Positions 1 to 8,564 of a DNA stretch of 44,143 nt are shown here, piece by piece. Under the pieces are notes generated by a model that saw only the letters and a program-made list of their open reading frames with translations, did no database searches and was not told the origin of the DNA. Source of the stretch: Bacteroidota bacterium (GTDB lineage Bacteria; Bacteroidota; Bacteroidia; Flavobacteriales; Weeksellaceae); NCBI GenBank assembly GCA_023394415.1, contig JAEXAR010000023.1:1-44143 (forward strand). Direction: 5' to 3'. Positions within the stretch are counted from its first letter, which is position 1; the number at the start of each line of letters is the position of its first letter. A program made the translations under genes and the position numbers.

Positions 1-245
1 AATAGTTTTCGCTTCCTTCTGTTATAAACACTTCTTTCAATTTTTGGTTCAATTTCAAAACCTTTTATTTCTCTAAAAAGTTGATGTTCAGAATCAATGG
101 ACTTAAATTCAGCCAAAATAATCAAACTAATCAACTCTATATCAGATAGTTTTGGTTTTATAGGTTTAAAATAAAAATCTTCAGTTTCTGAAATGTCTCT
201 TAAATTATTTAAAATTAAGTTGTAACTTGCCTCAAGGTTGCTCAT
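1..245 (-). mobile_element. IS982-family transposase, N-terminal part (cut by window edge)
   Basis: Reading leftward from an ATG at 245, the frame stays open to the window edge, giving 81 codons that begin MSNLEASYNLILNNLRDI and reach ERSVYNRRKRKL. The opening, the SDIELISLIILAEF stretch and the VYNRRKR motif resemble the N-terminal region of IS982-family transposases of Flavobacteria. The catalytic DDE part would lie beyond the left edge, so completeness cannot be judged. The family assignment is by recognition of the sequence. Confidence 0.8.
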
Positions 246-303
246 AATTGTATTTGATTGATAGTCAATACAATACACTAATTTTTAGTCACTTGAGCAA
301 CCT
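246..303 (-). repeat. Probable terminal region of the IS982-type element
   Basis: Between the transposase start and about 303 lies non-coding DNA ending in CACTTGAGCAACCTA. Read outward this is AGGTTGCTCAAGTG, which resembles the GC-CAAGT ends of IS982 elements. The other end of the element is outside the window, so the inverted repeat and target duplication cannot be confirmed. The sensor kinase gene starts about 60 bp further on, so the insertion sits in or beside its promoter region. Confidence 0.5.
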
Positions 304-365
304 ATTTTATAATGCACTACGAGTTTTTTAAAGTATTTTACTAAATTAGATTTCTTAATAAGAAT

Positions 366-2231
366 ATGAAAAAAAGATATTTCATGCTTTTGCTTTTAAC
401 ATTTTTTCTTTTGAATTGTAAAAAAGAAAATCCGAAAAATACGCCTGTCATTGTAAACGATTCCGACAAAAATTTTGTAGATTTTGCCATTAAAGTTAAT
501 GGAATGGGTAAACGTGAGATGGAAGGTCTTTTTAATAATATAGACAGCATCTCAAATGGCAATGAAAGCGATAAAAAACTTTACAAAGCATATAGCGACG
601 TTTATCACAGCCCAAAAGATAGTTTAAAATATTACATCAACAAAGTAGATTTAAGCAACAGATCGGTAGAAGTTAGAGAATTCTTTGATTTGTTGAAAAT
701 AAGAACCGATATTCCTGAAGCTGGCGTTATAGATATAAAGACCACCGAGAAGGTACTGGCTAAAATTAACGAAACTGAAAAACGGAAAAGTCCATTTACT
801 TACCGCTACTATGAAGTGATGGCCAATGTGCTCTTCAATAACGGTGATATAAAAAAATCCAAGGAATATTTTGATCTGGCGTATAAAAACGATCCTAACA
901 AAAATACCTATGCAAAGAAAATTTTGTTTTACCAAGTTGGTAATGTCTACGCTTCGCAAATGGGAGATTTTAAATCAATGCAAATCAATCAAAATGAAAT
1001 AGAGAAACTTTCTTTAGAAAAAAAAGATACTTTAAATTTAGCCAGAGCGTACGATTATAAAGCCATTTATTATGGCATGCAAAATAAAAAGGACAGTGCT
1101 CTTTATTACTCTTTGAAGTCTTTCAAACTTTTAGAGACCAAAAAGGCTTTAAATCCGGCTGCTTACGGAAATTTGGGTAAAAATTACCTTCTTGCAGGAG
1201 ATGCCGATAATGCCATAAAATATGCGAGAGAAGGGGCACAGGAAACATTAAAAGTAGCAGACTCAAGTTATCTTGCCAATAACTATAGTTTACTTTCAAA
1301 TGCATATGAATTAAAGAAAGACTATGATTCTGCATTGTATTACAGGGACGAATACTATATTGCATTGATGGATGGAAAGGAGAAAGCGGAAGGAGAAAGA
1401 ATTGCTGATCTCGAGAAAAAGTATGAAACAGCCAAAAAAGATTTAACCATAAAATTTTTGAACTCTAAAAATAGTTTAAACTTAGAAACAATAAAACAAC
1501 AAAGATGGATGCTTTTTAGCCTAGGCTTGTTGGCGGTTTCTGGCGGACTTCTTTTTTATAACCGTCATAAAAGAAACTTATTGAAAGAAAAAACTGAAAG
1601 ACTATCTCTGAAAAATGAGAAACTGAAACTGGAGCAGAAAACCCTGCAACTGAAGCTCAATCCGCATTTTATTTATAATTCAGTAAGCAACCTGCAAGGA
1701 TTAATTAGCCAAAACAAAAATGAAGAATCTATAAGTTATCTGAATAAGTTTGCGAGAATTATGAAGAGTGTTTTGGAGTATGATCAGGAAGATTTTATTC
1801 CATTAAAAGAAGAAATCAGTTTACTTAAAGACTATCTTCAGCTTCAGCAAATGCGGTACAATTATAATTTCGATTACAAAATTGATGTAGAACCAGAAAT
1901 TGATGAAGATTTATTGATGATTCCACCGATGCTGTTGCAGCCATTGGTAGAAAATTCAATACAGCATGGTTTTAAAAATATTGATTACAAAGGATTTATA
2001 GAAATCAGTTTTGAGGAAAACCAAGAAAATACGGTTATTAAAATTAATGACAATGGGATTGGTAACCAGGCTCATCTCAAGAATCCTGGCGACAAAGCAC
2101 CTCATTCTACAAACATTATTGCAGAAAGGCTGCATATTTTATTCAAAGGAAAAAAATCAAGAATCAAAAGATTAGGTTCTGAAAAAGGCTATGCTGTTGT
2201 TATAGAATACCCAACAATAAAAGATATATAA
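366..2231 (+). CDS. TPR-containing lipoprotein sensor histidine kinase (LytS/YpdA type)
   Basis: This 621-aa sensor kinase probably phosphorylates the LytTR regulator encoded 1 nt downstream. A lipoprotein-type signal (LLLLTFFLLNC, lipobox LLNC) opens the protein. A helical TPR-like sensor region of about residues 100-360 follows, then a short coiled linker and one membrane helix at about 380-400 (WMLFSLGLLAVSGGLLF). The cytoplasmic His_kinase domain carries the phospho-acceptor in LNPHFIYN (His434). The ATPase N-box is VENSIQHGF (about 527-535) and the G-box is NDNGIG. This layout is common in Bacteroidetes TPR sensor kinases. The signal sensed is unknown. The IS end 60 bp upstream could alter its expression. 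Confidence 0.93.
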   Translation: MKKRYFMLLLLTFFLLNCKKENPKNTPVIVNDSDKNFVDFAIKVNGMGKREMEGLFNNIDSISNGNESDKKLYKAYSDVYHSPKDSLKYYINKVDLSNRSVEVREFFDLLKIRTDIPEAGVIDIKTTEKVLAKINETEKRKSPFTYRYYEVMANVLFNNGDIKKSKEYFDLAYKNDPNKNTYAKKILFYQVGNVYASQMGDFKSMQINQNEIEKLSLEKKDTLNLARAYDYKAIYYGMQNKKDSALYYSLKSFKLLETKKALNPAAYGNLGKNYLLAGDADNAIKYAREGAQETLKVADSSYLANNYSLLSNAYELKKDYDSALYYRDEYYIALMDGKEKAEGERIADLEKKYETAKKDLTIKFLNSKNSLNLETIKQQRWMLFSLGLLAVSGGLLFYNRHKRNLLKEKTERLSLKNEKLKLEQKTLQLKLNPHFIYNSVSNLQGLISQNKNEESISYLNKFARIMKSVLEYDQEDFIPLKEEISLLKDYLQLQQMRYNYNFDYKIDVEPEIDEDLLMIPPMLLQPLVENSIQHGFKNIDYKGFIEISFEENQENTVIKINDNGIGNQAHLKNPGDKAPHSTNIIAERLHILFKGKKSRIKRLGSEKGYAVVIEYPTIKDI

Positions 2232-2232
2232 T

Positions 2233-2964
2233 ATGAGAATATATATCCTCGAAGACGAAGTAAATATTCAGGAGTATATGAGAAGCATCTTGTATACAAT
2301 ACCTTATGTTAAAATTGTTGGGACTTCACATAATTGCAAGGACGCTATTAACGAAATTCCGTTAGCAGAACCAGATTTAATTTTAGCAGATATACAACTA
2401 AAAGACGATGTAAGTTTTAAGGTTTTTGAATCTGTTGCTGTTGAAAAATATCAGATTATTTTTATTACAGCTTACAGTCAATATGCAATTCGAGCTCTTA
2501 ACATTGGTGCTTTGGGTTATATTTTAAAGCCTTTTGAAATGACCGAACTTGTGGATGCTATCGACCGCGCTCATGAAAAGCAGGATTTTAAAATTACACA
2601 GCAACAGTTTGAGGTAACTTCCAAAAGTTTAGCGAAACCAGACCATCCCAAAAAAATTGTCGTAAGAAGTCAGGATTATATACAGTTTATTAATTGTGAC
2701 GACATTCTCTATTGCGAATCTGAGAAAGGTTACACTACTTTTTTTCTCAATGATGGCTCAAAAATAATGGTTTCTAAGGTTTTGAAAGAGTATGAAAATG
2801 TACTAAATACATCAAATTTTTTCAGGTGTCATCAATCCTACATCGTAAACATGAAATTTGTCACAAAATATTTTAAAGAAGGCTATCTTCATATAAAAGG
2901 AACTGCTAAAATACCAGTTTCAACAAGAAAAAGAGAAGATGTGTTAAAATATTTTATAGAATAG
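2233..2964 (+). CDS. LytTR-family response regulator
   Basis: A 243-aa response regulator. The receiver domain spans residues 1-120; the phosphorylatable Asp is in ILADIQLKDD (Asp53), with the conserved Thr in IIFITAYS and Lys in YILKPFE. A LytTR DNA-binding domain fills residues 140-243 (signature CDDILYCESEKGYTTFFL and FFRCHQSYIVN). The ATG lies 1 nt after the kinase stop, so the two genes are very likely co-transcribed. Its stop is 2 nt from the stop of the convergent M23 gene, with no terminator visible between them. Confidence 0.95.
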   Translation: MRIYILEDEVNIQEYMRSILYTIPYVKIVGTSHNCKDAINEIPLAEPDLILADIQLKDDVSFKVFESVAVEKYQIIFITAYSQYAIRALNIGALGYILKPFEMTELVDAIDRAHEKQDFKITQQQFEVTSKSLAKPDHPKKIVVRSQDYIQFINCDDILYCESEKGYTTFFLNDGSKIMVSKVLKEYENVLNTSNFFRCHQSYIVNMKFVTKYFKEGYLHIKGTAKIPVSTRKREDVLKYFIE

Positions 2965-2966
2965 AT

Positions 2967-3782
2967 TTAATAATTTCTGGTATAAAATTTTTTTTCTTCC
3001 AATAGTGTGGCTTCGCTTTCAGAAGTTTTGAATTTAGTTTGAATGAAAGTCCGGCTTCCGTCAATCCTGTTAATAAACACAGAAAAATGAAGATGTGGAC
3101 CGTTGGAGTAGCCTGTGTTTCCGCTATAACCAATCAGTTGGCCTTTCGTAACATTATCACCTGCTTTCACTGTAGTTCCGCCGTACTTCAGATGAGAATA
3201 CTCTGCAAAAGTTCCGTCGCTGTGCATAATGATGATATGATTGTTGAATTTTGCACACGTTTTATCCGGACAGGTTTGTGTATTTTTAGAAATGGTTTCC
3301 ACCACTAATCCTTCCCGCGCAGCAAAAACAGGATCTCCGATTTTAAAATTAAAATCCAGCGCCGAAACATTTTGATGAGAAAAATTCCCGTTATATCTCT
3401 GGTCGATTCTATAGGTTTTTCCTTTTTCAAACGGAAGACTGTAAATGTAGGAATCATCAAATTTTTGAAGCGTAACGTCCCCGAAATTATATTTTACGCC
3501 ATACTGAAAGCGATAATTTTTGTTGGCTTGAACAACTGAAACTGTTGTTACTAAAAACTTTTTTGCTCTTGCGGGAATTACAATAATTTCATCACTTTTT
3601 AACGTTGATTTCATATTCATCAAAGTGAATTTGAAAGCGGCAGACATGGGCGAAAATTCCTCATTGTCGGCAAAAACTTTGTAAGTTGTTCTGCTTTTTT
3701 CAACATTGAATTTCAAATTCCAGTCCTGCGAAAAACCAAACGCGAAAAGTAAAAGTGTACATACAGAAAGTAATTTTTTCAT
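2967..3782 (-). CDS. Secreted M23-family metallopeptidase (paralogue 2)
   Basis: A 271-aa predicted cell-wall endopeptidase. It has an N-terminal signal peptide (MKKLLSVCTLLLFAFGFSQ), a family-specific N-terminal domain, and a C-terminal M23/LytM domain from about residue 135. Zinc-site features are visible: the His and Asp of HQNVSALDF, GTFAEYSHL, and the HxH motif in GPHLHFSV. M23 enzymes usually cut peptide bonds in peptidoglycan. It is the last gene of a minus-strand run, 29 nt behind a class A beta-lactamase, and is a close full-length paralogue of the gene at 4726-5541; both are exactly 271 aa. Confidence 0.9.
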   Translation of the reverse strand: MKKLLSVCTLLLFAFGFSQDWNLKFNVEKSRTTYKVFADNEEFSPMSAAFKFTLMNMKSTLKSDEIIVIPARAKKFLVTTVSVVQANKNYRFQYGVKYNFGDVTLQKFDDSYIYSLPFEKGKTYRIDQRYNGNFSHQNVSALDFNFKIGDPVFAAREGLVVETISKNTQTCPDKTCAKFNNHIIIMHSDGTFAEYSHLKYGGTTVKAGDNVTKGQLIGYSGNTGYSNGPHLHFSVFINRIDGSRTFIQTKFKTSESEATLLEEKKFYTRNY

Positions 3783-3811
3783 ACGTTCTTAAAAACAACT
3801 TTTATGCAAAA

Positions 3812-4723
3812 TTATTTTAGATGAAAAAAGATTTCGGATTTTGGCTCATTCAAATAATCCCAAACCGCCTTCGAAATATCCGAAATCATTTTACAGTTAA
3901 CTTCATTAGTTTCCGTAGAATCGCTTACAAAGATGGATAAAGTATAATGTTTTCCGTTGGGAAGGGTAATGATGGCGATGTCGTTTTCTGCGCCAACCAA
4001 ACCGTCTTTGTTTCTTCCTGAAAAACCGGTTTTATGAGCAACTGGAGTTCCATTGGGCAATTGTTCTACGATTTTATTGGTTCCGGTAGTCGTTCCGAGC
4101 ATTACTTTCATGAGAAATTCTGTTGAAATAGGAGAAACAATCTTACCTTTAAAAAATTGCTCTAATAGCTGATTGGCAGATTTCGTTGTAGTAAAATTTT
4201 GATATTGGTTTTCCCATTCGCTTTGCATGATTTCTTCATTAAAAACAATTTGAGTGTTTTTTCCGCCTTTAGAAATAATATAGTCATGAACCACTTTTGG
4301 TCCGCCAATTAATCTTAAAAGTACGTCACAACCAACGTTATCGCTCATCGCAACAGTATATTCAATCAATTCAGAAATTGGCATTTCAAAATTTCCTTCA
4401 GGATTTTTTTCGCGAATTGGACTCCAAGTTTGTGGTAACAATTCAGATTTTTTAATAAATACTTTTTGATCTAGCGAAAGTTGACCTTTATCAACCAAAT
4501 CCAATACAGCCAAAGCAATATGATACTTAAAAACACTTTGCATTGGGAGTCTTTTTTTAGCATTTTCATTATTAAATTCAAACGGGAAATTGATGCCTTT
4601 TATGGAAACTGCTGCTATTGCCTTTTTATCTTTTATAATTGACGAAATCTGCTGTTTTAGAGATTGACTTTGTACAAAGATTAATGTCACAAAAAATAAA
4701 AAGGAAGTTAATATTTTTTTCAT
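3812..4723 (-). CDS. Class A beta-lactamase, VEB/PER/CIA-like (subclass A2)
   Basis: A 303-aa periplasmic serine beta-lactamase with signal peptide MKKILTSFLFFVTLIFVQSQ. Catalytic motifs are intact: SxxK as SVFK (Ser63-Lys66), SDN at 127-129, an omega-loop NEEIMQSEWENQYQN holding the general-base Glu near 163, and KTG at 231-233. The spacing and phrases such as LPQTWSPI and VGCDVLLRLIGG match the VEB/PER/CGA/CIA group that Chryseobacterium species carry chromosomally. The exact allele cannot be named here. It sits between two M23 peptidase paralogues, 2 nt behind one and 29 nt ahead of the other. No adjacent mobile-element sequence suggests recent capture; it looks intrinsic. Confidence 0.93.
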   Translation of the reverse strand: MKKILTSFLFFVTLIFVQSQSLKQQISSIIKDKKAIAAVSIKGINFPFEFNNENAKKRLPMQSVFKYHIALAVLDLVDKGQLSLDQKVFIKKSELLPQTWSPIREKNPEGNFEMPISELIEYTVAMSDNVGCDVLLRLIGGPKVVHDYIISKGGKNTQIVFNEEIMQSEWENQYQNFTTTKSANQLLEQFFKGKIVSPISTEFLMKVMLGTTTGTNKIVEQLPNGTPVAHKTGFSGRNKDGLVGAENDIAIITLPNGKHYTLSIFVSDSTETNEVNCKMISDISKAVWDYLNEPKSEIFFHLK

Positions 4724-4725
4724 TT

Positions 4726-5541
4726 TTAATAATTTCTGGTATAAGTTTTCTTTTCTTCCAAAAGTTCGGCTTCGCTTTTTGAAGTTTTAAAATAAGTTTT
4801 TAAAAATGTTCTGGTACCATCTATTCTGTTTATAAAAACGGAAAAATGTAGATGAGGACCTGTAGAATATCCTGTATTTCCGCTATAACCAATGAACTGA
4901 CCTTTGGTAACTTTATCACCTACATTCACTTCTGAACCATCGAATTTTAGATGAAGATATTCACCGAAAGTACCATCACTATGTAGTATAATGATTTTAT
5001 TGTTGAATTTTGCACACGAATAATCCGGACAATTTCTGGTGTTGTTTTCGGCAACATCTACAACCAAACCTTCTCGAGCTGCATAAATTTTCTCGCCAAT
5101 TTTCAAATTAAAATCTAAAGCATTAGCATTCTGATGCGAAATTTTGCCGTTGTAACCTTGGAAGACCAGTTGCGTTTTTCCTGTTTCAAACGGTAACCAA
5201 TAAACATAGTCTTTATCATAGTCTTCCTGCAATGCATTACCGAAATTGTACATAGTGTTATAGGAAAATTTGTTAGCAGCATTAGGTTTTATGGGAGCTA
5301 GTTTTGCAATCAAAAATCTAGTGGTTTTTGGTGGAATTACTACAATTTGGTTATTCGGTAATGTGGAAGTTAAATTGTCGAGTTTAAAATCAAGCTTAGC
5401 AGACATGGACTGAAGTTCATTGTTGTCAGCAAAAACAAAAAATTCTCGACCAACAAGTTCATTATAGAGCCTAAAATCCCATTTTTTTTGAGCCAACGTC
5501 ATTATTGAAAACAATAGGAAAAGCAAGGTGATTTTTTTCAT
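4726..5541 (-). CDS. Secreted M23-family metallopeptidase (paralogue 1)
   Basis: A 271-aa predicted peptidoglycan endopeptidase with signal peptide MKKITLLFLLFSIMTLAQ and a C-terminal M23 domain (HQNANALDFNLKIGEKIYAA, GTFGEYLHLKFDG, GPHLHFSV). It is first in the apparent three-gene unit with the beta-lactamase (2-nt gap) and the second M23 gene. The two M23 proteins align end to end, including the shared tail EKKxYTRNY, which indicates duplication around the beta-lactamase. Its start is 88 nt after the Gfo/Idh/MocA stop on the same strand, so a separate promoter is possible; no clear TAnnTTTG box was seen there. Confidence 0.9.
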   Translation of the reverse strand: MKKITLLFLLFSIMTLAQKKWDFRLYNELVGREFFVFADNNELQSMSAKLDFKLDNLTSTLPNNQIVVIPPKTTRFLIAKLAPIKPNAANKFSYNTMYNFGNALQEDYDKDYVYWLPFETGKTQLVFQGYNGKISHQNANALDFNLKIGEKIYAAREGLVVDVAENNTRNCPDYSCAKFNNKIIILHSDGTFGEYLHLKFDGSEVNVGDKVTKGQFIGYSGNTGYSTGPHLHFSVFINRIDGTRTFLKTYFKTSKSEAELLEEKKTYTRNY

Positions 5542-5629
5542 TTATAATATGGTTCAGCAAAATCATCACGTAGAAAGAAGCAATCTACTGATTAAATTAA
5601 TATTTTTTTAAGTTTTCCATCTTCCATCT

Positions 5630-6592
5630 TTATGAAATCAACTTCATAATCTCTAAAGCGACTTTCAGCGCTTCGGTTCCGTCTTCCAAAGAAACTTCAA
5701 CATTTTTATTTTCGGTAATGGCGTCAGCAAAAGAGTTCAGTTCATCCAAAATAGCATTATTCGGTTGAATGTTGGGATATTCAAACAAAATTTGATTTTT
5801 CTCGCCATCCGCATTTTCAATAATCATATCGAATGGAGTTGGATATTCCGGTGCTTCTTTCATACGGATTACTTCAGCTTTTTTCTCCAAGAAATCTACA
5901 GAAATATATGCATCCTGCTGGAAAAATCTCGATTTTCTCATTGCTTTCATTGAAATTCTAGATGTGGTGAGATTGGCAACACAGCCGTTTTCAAACTCAA
6001 TTCTTGCATTGGTTATGTCCGGTGTTTTTGAAACGACACAAACACCTGAAGCGTGAATTTGCTTCACTTTAGATTTTACCAAACTCAACAGAATATCCAA
6101 ATCGTGAATCATTAAATCCAACACCACAGAAACGTCGGTACCACGAGGATTAAACTCTGCCAAACGGTGTATCTCAATAAACATCGGGTTTTTGATGAAG
6201 TCTTTGGTCGCCATAAAAGCAGGATTGTAGCGTTCTACGTGTCCAACTTGTGCTTTAATGCCATATTCACGGCATTTGTATAAAATTTCTTCGGCTTGCT
6301 TTAAGGTTTGTGTTACGGGTTTTTCGATGAAGAAATGCTTCCGATTTTCAATGGCTTTCATGGCATAGTCATAATGATAGAGCGTAGGCGTTACAATATC
6401 AATCATATCAATTTGTGAAAGCAAATCCTCAAAATTTTCAAAATATTTATAACCGAATTCTGCTTCCAGTTTTTTGCTATTTTCAGCATCAGCATCGTGA
6501 AAGCCAACCAGTTCGTATTTTTCACTTTGCTGAAGGAGTTTTAGATGAATCTTACCAAGGTGTCCGGCACCTACCAAACCTGCTTTGAGCAT
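5630..6592 (-). CDS. Gfo/Idh/MocA-family oxidoreductase
   Basis: A 320-aa NAD(P)-dependent dehydrogenase. I start it at the ATG at 6592 (MLKAGLVGAGHLGKIHLKLL) because this places the Rossmann GxGxxG loop at the N-terminus as in the family; the frame is open upstream but the extra 27 residues look non-coding. The N-terminal nucleotide-binding domain contains HFFIEKPVTQTL, the EKP motif with the conserved Lys. The C-terminal alpha/beta domain contains LDLMIHDLDILL. The substrate cannot be deduced. It is divergent from the isoaspartyl methyltransferase gene with 146 bp between starts. Confidence 0.88.
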   Translation of the reverse strand: MLKAGLVGAGHLGKIHLKLLQQSEKYELVGFHDADAENSKKLEAEFGYKYFENFEDLLSQIDMIDIVTPTLYHYDYAMKAIENRKHFFIEKPVTQTLKQAEEILYKCREYGIKAQVGHVERYNPAFMATKDFIKNPMFIEIHRLAEFNPRGTDVSVVLDLMIHDLDILLSLVKSKVKQIHASGVCVVSKTPDITNARIEFENGCVANLTTSRISMKAMRKSRFFQQDAYISVDFLEKKAEVIRMKEAPEYPTPFDMIIENADGEKNQILFEYPNIQPNNAILDELNSFADAITENKNVEVSLEDGTEALKVALEIMKLIS

Positions 6593-6738
6593 AGAAATTT
6601 TTGTTTTTTGTAAAGATAATAATTTGGTACGAGTTGAAAGATACAGGTCCCGAGTTTTTGCAAAGTCAAACAATTTGTAGTAGTTTTGTTTTCGGCTGTT
6701 TCTATCCTGAAACTCGCATATTGAAACTCATTACGCTT

Positions 6739-7389
6739 ATGCAGGATTCATTTGTTCACAAAGGAAAACGTAAAATTCTCGTAGATTATCTTCGAGAAAA
6801 AACAGGCATTTCAGATGAAAATGTGCTTAAAGCTATGAACGAAGTACCACGCCATCTGTTTATTGAAAGTATTTTTGAAGACTATGCTTATGAAGATCGT
6901 GCTTTCCCGATTGCTGCGCACCAAACGATTTCTCATCCTTCAACTGTGGCAGAACAAACAGAACTTTTACAAGTAAAATTTGGTGAAAAAATTCTAGAGA
7001 TAGGAACCGGATGCGGTTATCAAACAGCGGTTTTGGTTGCAATGAAAGCGTTGGTATATACAGTTGAGCGTCAGAAAGACCTGTTTGATTTTTCAAATAA
7101 AAAATTAAAGGAATTGCATCTTCGTCCAAAGTTTCAAAGTTTTGGAGATGGATTTGCCGGATTACCAACTTTTGCACCTTTCGATAAAATATTGGTCACT
7201 TGCGGAGCAGAAATACTTCCGACAGAACTTTTAAAACAATTAAAAGTGGGTGGTAAAATGGTAATTCCTCTAGGTCCGACAGATGAACAAACCCTTTACA
7301 GATTTACAAAAATTTCTCCTACCGAATTTGAAAAAGAAGAATTTGGTGCTTATAAATTTGTACCAATGTTAGGTAAAACCAATCAATAA
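6739..7389 (+). CDS. pcm: Protein-L-isoaspartate O-methyltransferase
   Basis: A 216-aa SAM-dependent enzyme that methylates isoaspartyl residues in aged proteins so they can be repaired. I take the ATG at 6739 (MQDSFVHKGKRKILVDYL); the open frame upstream from 6601 does not resemble the family. Family motifs are PRHLFI, the substrate-loop region ISHPSTVAEQTELL, SAM motif I as EIGTGCGYQTAVL, and the late strand GGKMVIPLG. Length matches Pcm proteins. A strong bidirectional hairpin follows the stop. Confidence 0.92.
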   Translation: MQDSFVHKGKRKILVDYLREKTGISDENVLKAMNEVPRHLFIESIFEDYAYEDRAFPIAAHQTISHPSTVAEQTELLQVKFGEKILEIGTGCGYQTAVLVAMKALVYTVERQKDLFDFSNKKLKELHLRPKFQSFGDGFAGLPTFAPFDKILVTCGAEILPTELLKQLKVGGKMVIPLGPTDEQTLYRFTKISPTEFEKEEFGAYKFVPMLGKTNQ

Positions 7390-7391
7390 AA

Positions 7392-7420
7392 AAAGGCTTT
7401 TGATACTGTCAAACGCCTTT
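7392..7420. terminator. Bidirectional terminator between pcm and the SDR gene
   Basis: AAAGGCTTTTGA and TCAAACGCCTTT form a 12-bp stem with one mismatch around a 5-nt loop. It has an A-run on the left and T-rich DNA on the right, so it can terminate the converging pcm and SDR transcripts. Confidence 0.8.
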
Positions 7421-7426
7421 GAAATT

Positions 7427-8422
7427 TTATTTCTTCTTCCCTGAAAATTTAGATTTTAGAAGCATATAACCAAAACCTAACCCAATTCCTGTTAACAGTG
7501 CATTTTTTACATTTTTAGATGGTACCGGAAGTGCTGTTTCACCATAAATGCGATGGGGTTCACTGGAAGTTTCCATAATATTTCCGGGATTATCGGGTGC
7601 GTTTTTCATTTTCATTACCATTCTCATTCCTGCGGAAGCAGTATTGACTAAAGCAGACGGCATGATAGAATGCGCAGTTTTAAGAACGTAAGAAATGGTA
7701 TCCGGAAACATTCCTTTTTTAGGATTTTTTGCTAATTCTACAAATTTTTGTGCGGTATCTCTAGGATCTGCTGCGAATGGAGGAACTTTAAATTCAAGAC
7801 CTGAATATTTAGCAGAGTGTGAATTACCTGTAGAACGTTGTATTTGCGGATAAATATTGGAAATGTGTATGTTCGGATAATTAGAAATTTCACCCTGAAG
7901 TGTCTCCATTAATCCTGCAATTCCTCTTTTTGAAGCTGAATATGCTGCACTGTAAGGAGCCGGCATAAAGGCGCCAATAGAAATATTATTAATTAAAACA
8001 CCTTCTTGCTGTTTTTTAAAAATAGGCAAAACGTTGTATGCCCCATACATAAATCCGAATAAATTGGTTTTTATGACCTGTTCCTGAGTCTCCATCGGAA
8101 TATCTTCAAACTTTCCGCTAGCCATTACGCCTGCATTGTTGATCCAATAGTCAATTCTTCCGTTATATTCTAAGGCCTTTTTTACTAAATTTTTTACATC
8201 TTCCTCTTTAGAAACATCTGTAGAAACACCAACTGCATTAACTTCCAGATCTCTACAAAGTTGTACCACTTCATCTAAACCTTCTTTTCCTCTTGCAGCC
8301 AATACAAGATGACAGCCTTCCAATGCGAAAGCTTCTGCTACAGCTCTACCAACACCGCTTGATGCACCAGTAATTACCACTGTCTTGCCAGCAATGCTCT
8401 TATTTTTTGGTTTTTGATTCAT
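7427..8422 (-). CDS. SDR-family oxidoreductase with C-terminal membrane segment
   Basis: A 331-aa classical short-chain dehydrogenase. The cofactor loop is TGASSGVGRA (residues about 18-27), NNAG is near 96, and the active-site YxxxK is in AAYSASKRG, preceded by the Ser of INNISIGAF. About 60 residues beyond the SDR core include a glycine-rich hydrophobic stretch (LLTGIGLGFGYMLL) and a basic end (KSKFSGKKK), suggesting weak or tail membrane anchoring. The substrate is unknown. About 140 nt separate its start from the upstream serine hydrolase stop on the same strand. Confidence 0.88.
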   Translation of the reverse strand: MNQKPKNKSIAGKTVVITGASSGVGRAVAEAFALEGCHLVLAARGKEGLDEVVQLCRDLEVNAVGVSTDVSKEEDVKNLVKKALEYNGRIDYWINNAGVMASGKFEDIPMETQEQVIKTNLFGFMYGAYNVLPIFKKQQEGVLINNISIGAFMPAPYSAAYSASKRGIAGLMETLQGEISNYPNIHISNIYPQIQRSTGNSHSAKYSGLEFKVPPFAADPRDTAQKFVELAKNPKKGMFPDTISYVLKTAHSIMPSALVNTASAGMRMVMKMKNAPDNPGNIMETSSEPHRIYGETALPVPSKNVKNALLTGIGLGFGYMLLKSKFSGKKK

Positions 8423-8564
8423 TATTTGGGATTTTTAAAGTTGAAAATTACTCAATAAACCCAGGATTATCATTGCTTAAAAATGATTTTATAAATAATT
8501 AATATAATTGTGTAAACCTTCAGAAGTATAGAGAAAAGCAAAGTGAAGAATTTTTTATTAGCTT

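Noticed and set aside
6593..6673. N-terminal extension of the Gfo/Idh/MocA oxidoreductase
   Set aside because: The Rossmann fold begins right after the Met at 6592; the 27 extra residues would be an unusual addition with no recognisable sequence.
6601..6738. Upstream extension of pcm
   Set aside because: The extra 46 residues do not look like the family, and they overlap the region upstream of the divergent Gfo/Idh/MocA start; the ATG at 6739 gives the usual length.
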